Positions 1-5,956 of a DNA stretch of 6,223 nt are shown here, piece after piece. The stretch is from Ardenticatenales bacterium (lineage in GTDB: Bacteria > Chloroflexota > Anaerolineae > Ardenticatenales > Ardenticatenaceae). The stretch covers positions 1 through 6,223 of the forward strand of contig JACCSL010000500.1 of assembly GCA_013812995.1 (NCBI GenBank), in the 5' to 3' direction. The stretch's first letter is position 1, and each line of letters begins with the position of its first letter. The translations under genes and the position numbers were made by a program. The notes under the pieces are model-generated. The model had not been told where the DNA came from. It did not search any database and saw nothing but the letters and a program-made list of their open reading frames with translations.

Positions 1-1
1 G

Positions 2-496
2 ATCCAGACCGACGCCGCCATCAACCGGGGCAACAGCGGGGGACCGCTGCTGGATGCAATGGGCAATGTCATTGGCATCAACACCTTGGTGGTGCGTGGC
101 ACCCTCTCCAGCGGGGAAATCGAGGGACTGGGCTTTGCCATCCCTGCGAGGGTGGTAGAGCAGACCGCGCGAGCCCTGCTGGACGAGGGCAAAATAGAGC
201 GCCCCTTCTTTGGAATCGTTCATCAGAGCATCACCCCCACCCTGGCGCGCCGCGCTGGAATATCAGAAGATCAGGGCGTGGTGGTTCTCCGAGTGGCACC
301 GGATTCTCCAGCCGAACGAGCCGGTATCGAAAGCGGCGACCTGCTGCTTGCCATCAACGAGGAGATTATTGATGCCCAACATCCTTTCATCAATCTCTTG
401 ATGCAACACCCCATTGGGGAAACGGTTGACGTGCGCCTGCTGCGTGACAACGAGGAGCAACGGGTGCGCGTCACTCTGGTGGCCTCAGATGAGTAG
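2..496 (+). CDS. HtrA/DegP-like trypsin-family serine protease with PDZ domain (5' end missing)
   Basis: This is the C-terminal 164 residues of a secreted or membrane-anchored HtrA-type protease, a family that degrades or refolds damaged proteins outside the cytoplasmic membrane. The reading frame is open from the window edge, so the N-terminus, any signal or membrane anchor, and the catalytic His and Asp lie outside. Visible residues 2-16 read QTDAAINRGNSGGPL, the hallmark block around the nucleophilic serine (codon at 35-37). It is followed by the IGINT strand and the GLGFAIP strand typical of HtrA. A single PDZ domain fills visible residues of about 69-162 (FFGI, GVVVLRVAPDSPAERAGI, GDLLLAINEE), and the protein stops right after it, as in one-PDZ HtrA proteins. 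The first ATG in the frame (59) lies after the catalytic serine, so it is not the true start. The stop at 494-496 is 21 nt before the next gene, which suggests co-transcription. Family assignment is firm; the particular paralogue cannot be named. Confidence 0.95.
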   Translation: MQTDAAINRGNSGGPLLDAMGNVIGINTLVVRGTLSSGEIEGLGFAIPARVVEQTARALLDEGKIERPFFGIVHQSITPTLARRAGISEDQGVVVLRVAPDSPAERAGIESGDLLLAINEEIIDAQHPFINLLMQHPIGETVDVRLLRDNEEQRVRVTLVASDE

Positions 497-502
497 TCGA
501 CG

Positions 503-507
503 AGGAG
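503..507 (+). promoter_or_regulatory. Ribosome binding site for the 518 gene
   Basis: AGGAG lies 10 nt before the ATG at 518, in the short gap after the HtrA stop codon. It supports 518 as the start and translation from a shared mRNA. Confidence 0.7.
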
Positions 508-517
508 AAGAATAAAT

Positions 518-2047
518 ATGGCGTTACGACGTGCGCGACGATACGGAATTCTGGATAGTCTGCTTTCTATCTTTGAGGGAACACGAGGGACTGTGCTGAC
601 CCTGCTGGTGCTTCCCTTCCTGCTCTTTTTAGTGCTCTGGTTGCCCCCCCTCTCTCTGGGGGAGCGCCTTCTTTATGGAGGCTACACCGCGCTCTCGCGG
701 AGCGGTGGCTCTGTGACTGTCGATGATGGCGCGCAGCTCACCGTTCCGGCGGAAGCCCTCAAATCATCGCTGCGGGTGCAGTTCGGCAGTATCTCGCAAC
801 TCGACTTTGTAAAGGGCAACGGCGAGGGAGTGCTGGAGGGAGCTACGGATGCTTTACCGGATCATCTGATTCTCAAAAGCCCGATTTACCTGGGCGGCAT
901 CAAAGGCGACGCACCTACCTACACCATCTGGACACTCCCGCTCCCGGCCGATAGCGAGCCCTATGCCCTATTGGACCTCTACGAGTGGAACGGGGCCAGT
1001 TGGAACTGGTTGCCCCACCGTCTCTGGATGGATGATCGCCAGATTGAGACCCGCCCGAAGGGGGTACCCACAGCCGTGGCGGTGATGCAGGGCGAGAAGC
1101 TGACCGCGCAGATCGCGGCGATCTCCGATGAGAATGGAGACTTTGTCCCACGCGCCGGCTCGACCCTGACCCAGCTCTCGCCGCGCCTCTACCTTGTTCA
1201 GGGCGATGGCAGCGTCGGGCAGATTTTCTCGCTCTCCCCGCTCTTTCAGCAGAGCGGGGCGCTGCTCCTCCCGGTGCTCCACAACATTGACGTGAATGGG
1301 GTCATCCGCAGCGATCTGGTAGACAATCTCTTGATTGATCCCAACATCTGGCGCTCCCATGTTGACCAGATTGAGGCGCTGGTGATGAGCACCGGCCACG
1401 AGGGGATCATCATTGATTATCGCAGTGTGGACCCCGCGCTGCGCGGCGAGTTCAGCAACTTTATTCTCACTCTGGGGCAGCGTCTTGCTCTACGCAACAA
1501 GATTCTCGGGGTGCGGGTGGACGAGCCGGTGCGCCTCTCCGAGGATGAGTTTAGAACGGGAGCCTATGACTGGGAAGTGATCGGCCAGGCTGCCACTATC
1601 GTGCAGGTGCCGGTGCCCCGCGCGGCAGGGGTTTTTGCGGGCGAGAACGAGTTGCGGGCACTGCTGGGGTATGCCACCAGCCACATTAACCGCTACAAAC
1701 TTGAGATTGAGGTGCCGGTCGCTCCCTACCAGATCGTGAATAACCAGGCGCGGCCCGTACCCTACTCGGACATTCTCGCGCTGCTCTCCAGTCTGGCGGG
1801 TCGGCAGGAGGTCACACCCGAGACGCCCCTGGCAGAGCTAGATGCGAAAATCGAAAGCCTCTCGCTCGATTCGGCGTCGGGCAGCTATCGCCTTATCGTC
1901 AACGATTCCCCGATCTACTTGGAGGATGCGAATAACCTGGCCCGCCGCCTCGCCCTGATCAATGAATATCACCTGGGTGGCGTCGTGGTGGTCGATGCCA
2001 ATCAGGCTGATCCGCGCGTATGGGACGTGCTGGCCTCCTATCGCTAG
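518..2047 (+). CDS. Membrane-anchored GH18/YaaH-like protein, probable pseudo-glycosidase
   Basis: A 509-residue protein with one hydrophobic segment (about residues 25-46) after a basic N-terminus (RRARRYG), so probably anchored with its bulk outside. Residues of about 62-90 contain SVTVDDGAQLTVPAEAL, resembling the GA-x-L-x-VPA-x-AL motif of small beta-sandwich modules such as ZU5-like domains. From about 220 on it resembles the GH18 barrel of YaaH-type spore-germination hydrolases: LLPVLHN (250-256), HEGIIIDYRSVD (294-305), YDWEVIGQAATIVQVPVP (350-367) and the closing INEYHLGGVVVVDANQADPRVWDVL (481-505). In active GH18 enzymes the DxxDxDxE motif ends in the catalytic Glu. Here the aligned stretch reads EGIIIDYR, with Arg in that place, so hydrolysis by the usual mechanism is unlikely; a carbohydrate-binding or scaffold role is an inference. 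The gene sits between an HtrA protease and a glycosidase lipoprotein with short gaps. The fold call is from motif memory and is moderate; the membrane anchor is clear. Confidence 0.7.
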   Translation: MALRRARRYGILDSLLSIFEGTRGTVLTLLVLPFLLFLVLWLPPLSLGERLLYGGYTALSRSGGSVTVDDGAQLTVPAEALKSSLRVQFGSISQLDFVKGNGEGVLEGATDALPDHLILKSPIYLGGIKGDAPTYTIWTLPLPADSEPYALLDLYEWNGASWNWLPHRLWMDDRQIETRPKGVPTAVAVMQGEKLTAQIAAISDENGDFVPRAGSTLTQLSPRLYLVQGDGSVGQIFSLSPLFQQSGALLLPVLHNIDVNGVIRSDLVDNLLIDPNIWRSHVDQIEALVMSTGHEGIIIDYRSVDPALRGEFSNFILTLGQRLALRNKILGVRVDEPVRLSEDEFRTGAYDWEVIGQAATIVQVPVPRAAGVFAGENELRALLGYATSHINRYKLEIEVPVAPYQIVNNQARPVPYSDILALLSSLAGRQEVTPETPLAELDAKIESLSLDSASGSYRLIVNDSPIYLEDANNLARRLALINEYHLGGVVVVDANQADPRVWDVLASYR

Positions 2048-2066
2048 CATAAAATCATTCACAACA

Positions 2067-2072
2067 AGAGGA
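2067..2072 (+). promoter_or_regulatory. Ribosome binding site for the 2081 gene
   Basis: AGAGGA lies 8 nt before the ATG at 2081, within the 33-nt gap after the preceding stop. It fixes the start that yields a complete lipoprotein signal peptide. Confidence 0.7.
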
Positions 2073-2080
2073 ACAGGTTT

Positions 2081-3394
2081 ATGACTTATAGACGAGCAAC
2101 ACTTTTCTGCCTGACCTGGCTACTGATGGTCCTGCTCGTGGCCTGCGGGGGGAGCGAGGAGCCCGCCGCGCAGCCTACCAGTGAGCCAACCCCGATTGTG
2201 GAGGCCAAGCCTACCTTCACCCCACTTGTCGAGCCTACCGCTGTGGAAGTGACGGAACCGACGGCCACCGCTGAGATCGCTCAGCCGGAGGACGAGGGTG
2301 ATGGCGAGGAAGATCCCGCCGCTGGTGACACAGAGCGCCCCTTTGCCTCCCCCGAGTATGGAATGCAGGCGTTCATGTGGTGGCGGCCCGAGGTGGCAGA
2401 CCGCGACCTGAACCTGCTGGTGGATGCCGGTTTCAACTGGGTCAAACAGGATTTCCCCTGGCGCGAGATCGAGGGGGCGCAGAAGGGCCACTTTGACTTC
2501 ACTCGCACCGATACCATCGTCGAGATGGCGTATGATCGCTTCGGGCTGAACATCCTGGCACGCGTGGACCGTCAGCCGGGCTGGGCCACGGGTGGGCGCT
2601 GCGCCGAGGGCGTCGCGATGGGACCGCCCGACGATCTTCAGGATTACGCGGACTTCCTGACCGCCCTCGCCACGCGCTACAAGGGCAAGATTGCCGCTTA
2701 CGCCATCTGGAACGAGCCGAACCTGGCGCGCGAGTGGTGTGACGAGGCTCCGAGCCCCGAGGAATACGCTGAACTGCTCCAGGTCGCCTACGATGCCATC
2801 AAAGCCGTGGACCCGGATGCGATTATCATTAGCGCGGGCCTCTCGCCCACGGGTGGCCCCATGCCGGTGGCGATGGAGGATACAGAGTTTCTGGATCGAC
2901 TGTACGAGGCAGCGGGCGGCTCGCTGGATGGCTACGCCGATGTCGTTGGTGCCCACGCGCCGGGGTTCAAGGCCCCCCCCGAGATGAGCCCCGATGAGGT
3001 CATGGAAGAGCCCGAGGTCTACGGGCACGGGCGCTACTTCACCTTTCGCCGCGTGGAGGAGCTGCACGCCGTTATGGAAGAGTACGGGGACACAGAGCGG
3101 CAGGTCGCCATCCTGGAGATGGGCTGGACCACGGACCCGCGCCCGGATTCGCCCTACAACTGGCACGCCGTCACTGAGGAAGAGAAGGCTGACTACCTCG
3201 CGCGCGCCTTCGCCTACGCCGAGGAAAACTGGACGCCCTGGATTGGTCTGATGAGCGTCATCTACCTCTGCAACACCGACTGGAGCGAGGCGGACGAGCA
3301 GTTCTACTGGTGCCTGACGCATCCCGCCTACCCCAACACCGTCACCTATCCCTCCTACGAGGCTCTCAAGGCGATGCCGAAAAACTTAGACTGA
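2081..3394 (+). CDS. Lipoprotein with clan GH-A glycoside hydrolase domain (GH5/GH39-like)
   Basis: A 437-residue predicted surface lipoprotein. Residues 1-22 form a type II signal peptide: basic start, hydrophobic core, and lipobox LVAC with the lipid-bearing Cys at 22. Residues of about 24-85 are a Pro/Thr/Glu-rich linker that would hold the domain off the membrane. The rest is a TIM-barrel glycosidase: YGMQAFMWW (93-101), LLVDAGFNWVKQDFPW (112-127), a strand leading to IWNEPN (209-214) with Glu212 as likely acid/base, and VAILEMGW (342-349) with Glu346 as likely nucleophile. These two strand-end glutamates define clan GH-A, so a retaining mechanism is expected. Cys174, 220, 397 and 411 could form disulfides. 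The substrate cannot be told from sequence; annotation pipelines would probably say cellulase-family glycosylhydrolase. It is the last gene of the putative three-gene unit and is followed within 10 nt by a terminator stem. All key residues are present, so it should be active. Confidence 0.88.
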   Translation: MTYRRATLFCLTWLLMVLLVACGGSEEPAAQPTSEPTPIVEAKPTFTPLVEPTAVEVTEPTATAEIAQPEDEGDGEEDPAAGDTERPFASPEYGMQAFMWWRPEVADRDLNLLVDAGFNWVKQDFPWREIEGAQKGHFDFTRTDTIVEMAYDRFGLNILARVDRQPGWATGGRCAEGVAMGPPDDLQDYADFLTALATRYKGKIAAYAIWNEPNLAREWCDEAPSPEEYAELLQVAYDAIKAVDPDAIIISAGLSPTGGPMPVAMEDTEFLDRLYEAAGGSLDGYADVVGAHAPGFKAPPEMSPDEVMEEPEVYGHGRYFTFRRVEELHAVMEEYGDTERQVAILEMGWTTDPRPDSPYNWHAVTEEEKADYLARAFAYAEENWTPWIGLMSVIYLCNTDWSEADEQFYWCLTHPAYPNTVTYPSYEALKAMPKNLD

Positions 3395-3402
3395 TCGCCG
3401 CA

Positions 3403-3446
3403 AAACAAAGAAGAGGCGGGGTGGAAGCCCCGCCTCTTCTTTGTTT
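3403..3446. terminator. Bidirectional intrinsic terminator
   Basis: A perfect 19-bp inverted repeat (3403-3421 and 3428-3446) with a 6-nt loop TGGAAG. The loop-proximal part is GC-rich (GAGGCGGGG/CCCCGCCTC). The stem base is A-rich on the left and T-rich on the right (CTTCTTTGTTT), so it can act as a terminator in both directions. It begins 8 nt after the glycosidase stop and ends 16 nt before the stop of the convergent aspartyl protease fragment, so it served both genes. Confidence 0.88.
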
Positions 3447-3462
3447 ATACCCCAGCGGCTCG

Positions 3463-3708
3463 TTAGGGCTTGGGTTTTACCTCAAACTCTTGAGCAAACC
3501 GATAAAAGCACACCTCGAACTCCAAAAAGAAGTTCATCTGACCCAGAATCAAGGGGGTTTGATTACTCTGCGACCACGCAAAGGCTAGACGCACAGGGGT
3601 ATAGGTTCCCACTTCTCCCATCAGTACCAGAGGTATCGCTGGATGGCGACCCAAGTTACCCGCCAGTTGAATTGTGGCTTGTAGGGTATCCCAAATTGCA
3701 CCTAATTG
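3463..3708 (-). pseudogene. Retropepsin-like aspartyl protease, C-terminal fragment truncated by the IS
   Basis: An 81-codon 3' remnant on the minus strand, beginning abruptly at the IS end (3709) and ending with TAA at 3463-3465. It reads QLGAIWD at the start, then LAGNLG (15-20), PVRLAFAW (38-45) and ILGQMNFFLEFEVCFYR (54-70). This matches my memory of the C-terminal half of small retropepsin-like bacterial proteins, in which the ILGQ-NFF block is the second conserved region of the single-chain aspartyl protease fold. The catalytic D-S/T-G motif and the LPY segment that normally precede LGA-W are absent, so the fragment cannot be an active protease. A TTG/ATG a few codons upstream inside the IS repeat could technically start it, but the product would still lack the active site. 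The gene once ran towards the glycosidase gene and shared its terminator. Family call is by recalled motif; the truncation is seen directly. Confidence 0.72.
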
Positions 3709-3727
3709 CATCGGTAACAAATTAAGG
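3709..3727. repeat. IS terminal inverted repeat, transposase 3' end
   Basis: CATCGGTAACAAATTAAGG, the exact reverse complement of 5136-5154. Matching stops at both edges (base 3708 against 5155, and 3728 against 5135). The transposase stop codon TAA (3722-3724 on the minus strand) lies inside this repeat, so the gene runs right to the element's tip. Confidence 0.92.
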
Positions 3728-5071
3728 GTCAGGAACGGTTGTCAAGTTACGAACGACCAGCAGAGGTGGAGGTTTAGAGGCGCGCGGGCGTTTGAGAATG
3801 CCAAGCCAGTCGGCGTTGAGAGCTAGGTACGCGATCAAGTCAGTAGCCTGCCCTTGGTGGAAGGCTTGGGTGAAATGATAGATGGCGCGGTAGACCATCT
3901 CAATGGAGAGGGCCGCCACAGGTTTGTGAAGGGTCTCGGCCACCGCATCCGTCAAATCAAGCAAGACGGCATCCAGGAGCCAAGTGGCCCAGAGTTGCAA
4001 CTGCACCGCATTCTGCGCCCCGCACCAGAAATAGGCCAACCCTAACAGACGTTTGACGAGGGCATAGGCATCCTCAATCCGCCAGCGCTGAAAGTAGAGC
4101 GCGACCACGTACTCGGTCGGCAGGCGCAGCGGGTCCAACTCATTGGTCAAGTAATGATACCAAGTGCCTCGATAAAGCACCTCAATGAGGCGCACCTGTT
4201 GGCGGTCGTCCCCTTGACCAATCCACACGATCTGATCACGCACCGCCGCACGCACCAGCAGCGCTTGCGCGACTTGATAGGCCAAATTGCGCTTGGCCCG
4301 TGTAATAAAGGTGACCTGCTGGGCACTCAACTGGGCAAAGTGGCTGAAGTTGGTAAAGCCCAGATCGAACAACAGTAGTGCCCCCGCTGGCAGGGCACGC
4401 AGCACCCTCTCCCAGAAGCGTTGGTCATGCGCCGCCGCATCCGGCTCATACCAGACCTGCTGGGGGAGGCGACTACCCAAGCACAGTAGCGCCGCCATGC
4501 GCCCGGCCAGAGGCGCTTTGTCCGCTCCTTTAAGCAACCCCACCTTCCGTAGCAGGCTATCGAGGGTCGACCCATCGACGATCAGCACTTGCTCATAGTG
4601 CTCATTGGCCCATTGCACTTCGGGCGGCAGCGGGCGGGTGCGGCTGGCCCACGCTTCATGCAGGCGTGGTAAGATGTCATGCAAAATGGCTTCAAACAGG
4701 CTGGCGGGCAGGCAGCGCAAGCGCGAGGCGAAGGCTTGTTGGCTGATCCGCACCGGGGGACTCCAGAGCACCACTTCCTGGCGTACCACCCGGACCACTT
4801 CATTGACACTGCCGATCTGTCGCCAGATCAGACTCAAGACCAACGCTACCATGATCGGCAAGGTCAGCACACGCTCCCGCAACCCCAACTGATGAAAGTG
4901 CGCCACTTGCGCCAGCGTCGCCGGATGTACCAGCTCTGTCAGACGGGCGCTCAGTTGCTCGTCCAAGGGTGGGCTAGTGGGTCGTTTCGTGCGATCGCGT
5001 TGGATGGCGCGGGTGTGTCGTACCGTACTTTTCTTACGCTTTTTCTTATCCGAGGGCGCTTCTTGGCTCAT
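3722..5071 (-). CDS. IS4-family DDE transposase
   Basis: A 449-residue transposase that would cut and rejoin the IS ends. After a strongly basic N-terminus (KKKRKKSTVRHTRAIQRDRTKR, about residues 9-30) and a helical region, the RNase H-like core shows IVDGSTLD with Asp166, LLLFDLGF with Asp236, and a long beta-strand insertion. It then shows YFQRWRIEDAYALVK with Tyr326, Arg329, Glu333 and Lys340, an exact match to the Y-(2)-R-(3)-E-(6)-K signature of the IS4 family. All three catalytic acids are present and no frameshift is seen, so it is probably functional. The ATG at 5071 is the first possible start after an in-frame TAA. GAGGGG touches the ATG directly, too close for a normal Shine-Dalgarno, which leaves either weak translation, a leaderless mRNA or a later start. 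The stop lies in the terminal inverted repeat. Confidence 0.93.
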   Translation of the reverse strand: MSQEAPSDKKKRKKSTVRHTRAIQRDRTKRPTSPPLDEQLSARLTELVHPATLAQVAHFHQLGLRERVLTLPIMVALVLSLIWRQIGSVNEVVRVVRQEVVLWSPPVRISQQAFASRLRCLPASLFEAILHDILPRLHEAWASRTRPLPPEVQWANEHYEQVLIVDGSTLDSLLRKVGLLKGADKAPLAGRMAALLCLGSRLPQQVWYEPDAAAHDQRFWERVLRALPAGALLLFDLGFTNFSHFAQLSAQQVTFITRAKRNLAYQVAQALLVRAAVRDQIVWIGQGDDRQQVRLIEVLYRGTWYHYLTNELDPLRLPTEYVVALYFQRWRIEDAYALVKRLLGLAYFWCGAQNAVQLQLWATWLLDAVLLDLTDAVAETLHKPVAALSIEMVYRAIYHFTQAFHQGQATDLIAYLALNADWLGILKRPRASKPPPLLVVRNLTTVPDP

Positions 5072-5077
5072 CCCCTC

Positions 5078-5105
5078 ATCTTATGGTTTGCCCTAGCTCT
5101 GTCCA
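5078..5105 (-). promoter_or_regulatory. Possible transposase promoter giving a near-leaderless mRNA
   Basis: On the minus strand, TGGACA (5100-5105; five of six bases as in TTGACA) is followed after 16 nt by TAAGAT (5078-5083; four of six as in TATAAT). The latter ends 6 nt before the transposase ATG, which would place transcription start at or next to the ATG. The match is only fair and the proposal is inference. Confidence 0.3.
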
Positions 5106-5135
5106 GTTGGGACGCGCTTGACGCTCTCTGCTATG

Positions 5136-5154
5136 CCTTAATTTGTTACCGATG
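5136..5154. repeat. IS terminal inverted repeat, transposase 5' end
   Basis: CCTTAATTTGTTACCGATG, the exact reverse complement of 3709-3727. Read on the minus strand from the flanking gene, it adds His-Arg and then an in-frame TAA to the truncated reverse transcriptase. Confidence 0.92.
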
Positions 5155-5733
5155 GAGTAAGGCTTGGTGGTTGATGCGGTCGAAGCATTTTGCTATATCA
5201 GCATCCAGTACATATTTGGGTGTGTAGTGGATGGCTGTAAAGATGGCCTCTATTGCATCATGGCATGATCTTCCCGGTCGGAACCCATAGCTGTTTGGCT
5301 CAAATTTGGCCTCCCATTCAGGTTCCAAGGCCATTGTTACGAGAGCTTGTAGGGCTCTGTCTGCTATGGTGGGGATGCCTAGCGGTCTTTTCTCTTCACT
5401 ACCGGGTTTGGGTATCCATACCCGGCGTAAAGGTTTGCCTTTTAGCTTCAGGTTCAGGGTCTTGACCAGTTCAATTCGTTCCGTCTGTGTTAGTGCAGTC
5501 TTCCCGTCTATCCCTGCTGTCCTTTTCCCTTTGTTGTCCTGAGTAACCCTTCTTACAGCGAGACATTTGGCTGACCAGGAATTCACCAGAAGTCTTTGGA
5601 GCTTGTGGGCTGTCCTGACATCGCCACGGCTGGAGGCTTGGTAAATGCGCTTTTGGAGCTTGAAAACCCGCTTTTCCATGTCTTTCCACGGAAGAGTTTT
5701 CCATTCATCCATCGGTATTGCTACCGTGTCCAT
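5146..5733 (-). pseudogene. ltrA: Group II intron reverse transcriptase/maturase, N-terminal fragment truncated by the IS
   Basis: An intron-encoded protein of the LtrA type helps its intron splice and retrohome; full-length members usually have about 400-600 residues. Only 193 native codons remain (5733 down to 5155), then the IS repeat adds His-Arg and a stop at 5146-5148. Visible blocks are the N-terminal WKTLPWKDMEKRVFKLQKRI (11-30), NSWSAKCLAVRRVTQDNKGK (51-70) and AGIDG (RT0), PLRRVWIPKPG...KRPLGIPTIADRALQ (RT1), EPNSYGFRPGRSCHDAI (RT2) and YVLDADIAKCFDRINH (174-189, RT3). RT3 carries the first catalytic Asp, probably 179. The YADD block, thumb, maturase domain X and any endonuclease are lost and do not reappear beyond the IS, so the fragment is inactive. 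I prefer the ATG at 5733 because AGGAG stands 10 nt upstream and family members usually begin just before a xxPMxEWKxLPW motif; an ATG at 5769 would add 12 unconserved residues. Confidence 0.92.
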
Positions 5734-5743
5734 GACTTGTGTA

Positions 5744-5748
5744 CTCCT
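5744..5748 (-). promoter_or_regulatory. Ribosome binding site deciding the reverse transcriptase start
   Basis: AGGAG on the minus strand, 10 nt before the ATG at 5733. The alternative ATG at 5769 has only GGTGA nearly touching it, so this site favours 5733. Confidence 0.65.
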
Positions 5749-5836
5749 AGTCGTACCTTTACCTTCCATATCACCGTGCTCGCGTCAGCTTATCCGTTAG
5801 CTTTCCCAACGGCTTTGGCTTTTCGAGCAATCCTTC

Positions 5837-5890
5837 CGATGCCAAACATGCGGCTGACTACCTTCTCCCTTGCGGGAGAGTTTGGCATCG
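5837..5890 (-). repeat. Nested hairpin within the intron RNA
   Basis: A perfect 11-bp inverted repeat (CGATGCCAAAC at 5837-5847 with GTTTGGCATCG at 5880-5890) encloses a second perfect 6-bp hairpin (5864-5869 with 5874-5879). The inner loop reads GCAA, a GNRA tetraloop, on the minus strand. It lies between EBS1 and the reverse transcriptase start, so it is probably a group II intron domain II or III arm; which one is not certain. Confidence 0.7.
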
Positions 5891-5950
5891 TTTACCCCGT
5901 TCCTAACGTTCGTTTTGCGTAGCTGTAGAGCCGCACTCTTCTCCGGGTTT

Positions 5951-5956
5951 TGTTGG
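5951..5956 (-). other. Candidate EBS1 (exon-binding site 1) of the group II intron
   Basis: CCAACA on the minus strand is exactly complementary to the last six visible exon bases, TGTTGG, at the proposed 5' splice site. It sits in the loop of a 5-bp stem (CACTC at 5961-5957 with GAGTG at 5938-5934), as expected for EBS1 in domain I. Confidence 0.65.

Larger units (their letters stand above)
3709..5154 (-). mobile_element. IS4-family insertion sequence, 1446 bp, apparently complete
   Basis: The element is delimited by perfect 19-bp terminal inverted repeats at 3709-3727 and 5136-5154 and encodes one DDE transposase on the minus strand. The outer end CATCGGTAAC...TTAAGG is reminiscent of the CAT...TTAAG ends of IS231-type members of the IS4 family. 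The 10-12 bases outside each end (CACCTAATTG on the left, GAGTAAGGCTTG on the right) do not match as a direct repeat, so no target duplication is visible. On the left it abuts a retropepsin-like gene fragment, on the right a group II intron reverse-transcriptase fragment, so the outer sequences come from two different genes. Confidence 0.88.

Noticed and set aside
968..1399. 143-codon minus-strand open frame inside the GH18-like gene
   Set aside because: Shadow of the real plus-strand gene, without any family signature.
2120..3322. 400-codon open frame on the minus strand opposite the glycosidase gene
   Set aside because: It mirrors the codon structure of the plus-strand lipoprotein in GC-rich DNA, shows no recognisable domain, and the plus strand has a signal peptide, lipobox and catalytic motifs.
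3447..3708. Possibility that this stretch is the continuation of the reverse transcriptase interrupted by the IS
   Set aside because: None of the expected downstream RT blocks (PQGG, YADD, domain X) appears on the minus strand; the frame instead shows retropepsin-like C-terminal motifs.
3697..5166. Target-site duplication flanking the IS
   Set aside because: The bases outside the two 19-bp repeats were compared for shared direct repeats of 8-12 bp and none was found.
4679..5227. 182-codon plus-strand open frame spanning the start of the transposase and the IS end
   Set aside because: It runs across the transposase 5' part, the IS repeat and the RT fragment in antisense. It has no domain and no ribosome binding site that I can see.
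5596..5922. Plus-strand open frame over the RT start and intron leader
   Set aside because: Opposite strand of the intron RNA and RT fragment; the composition is not protein-like and no start signal is visible.
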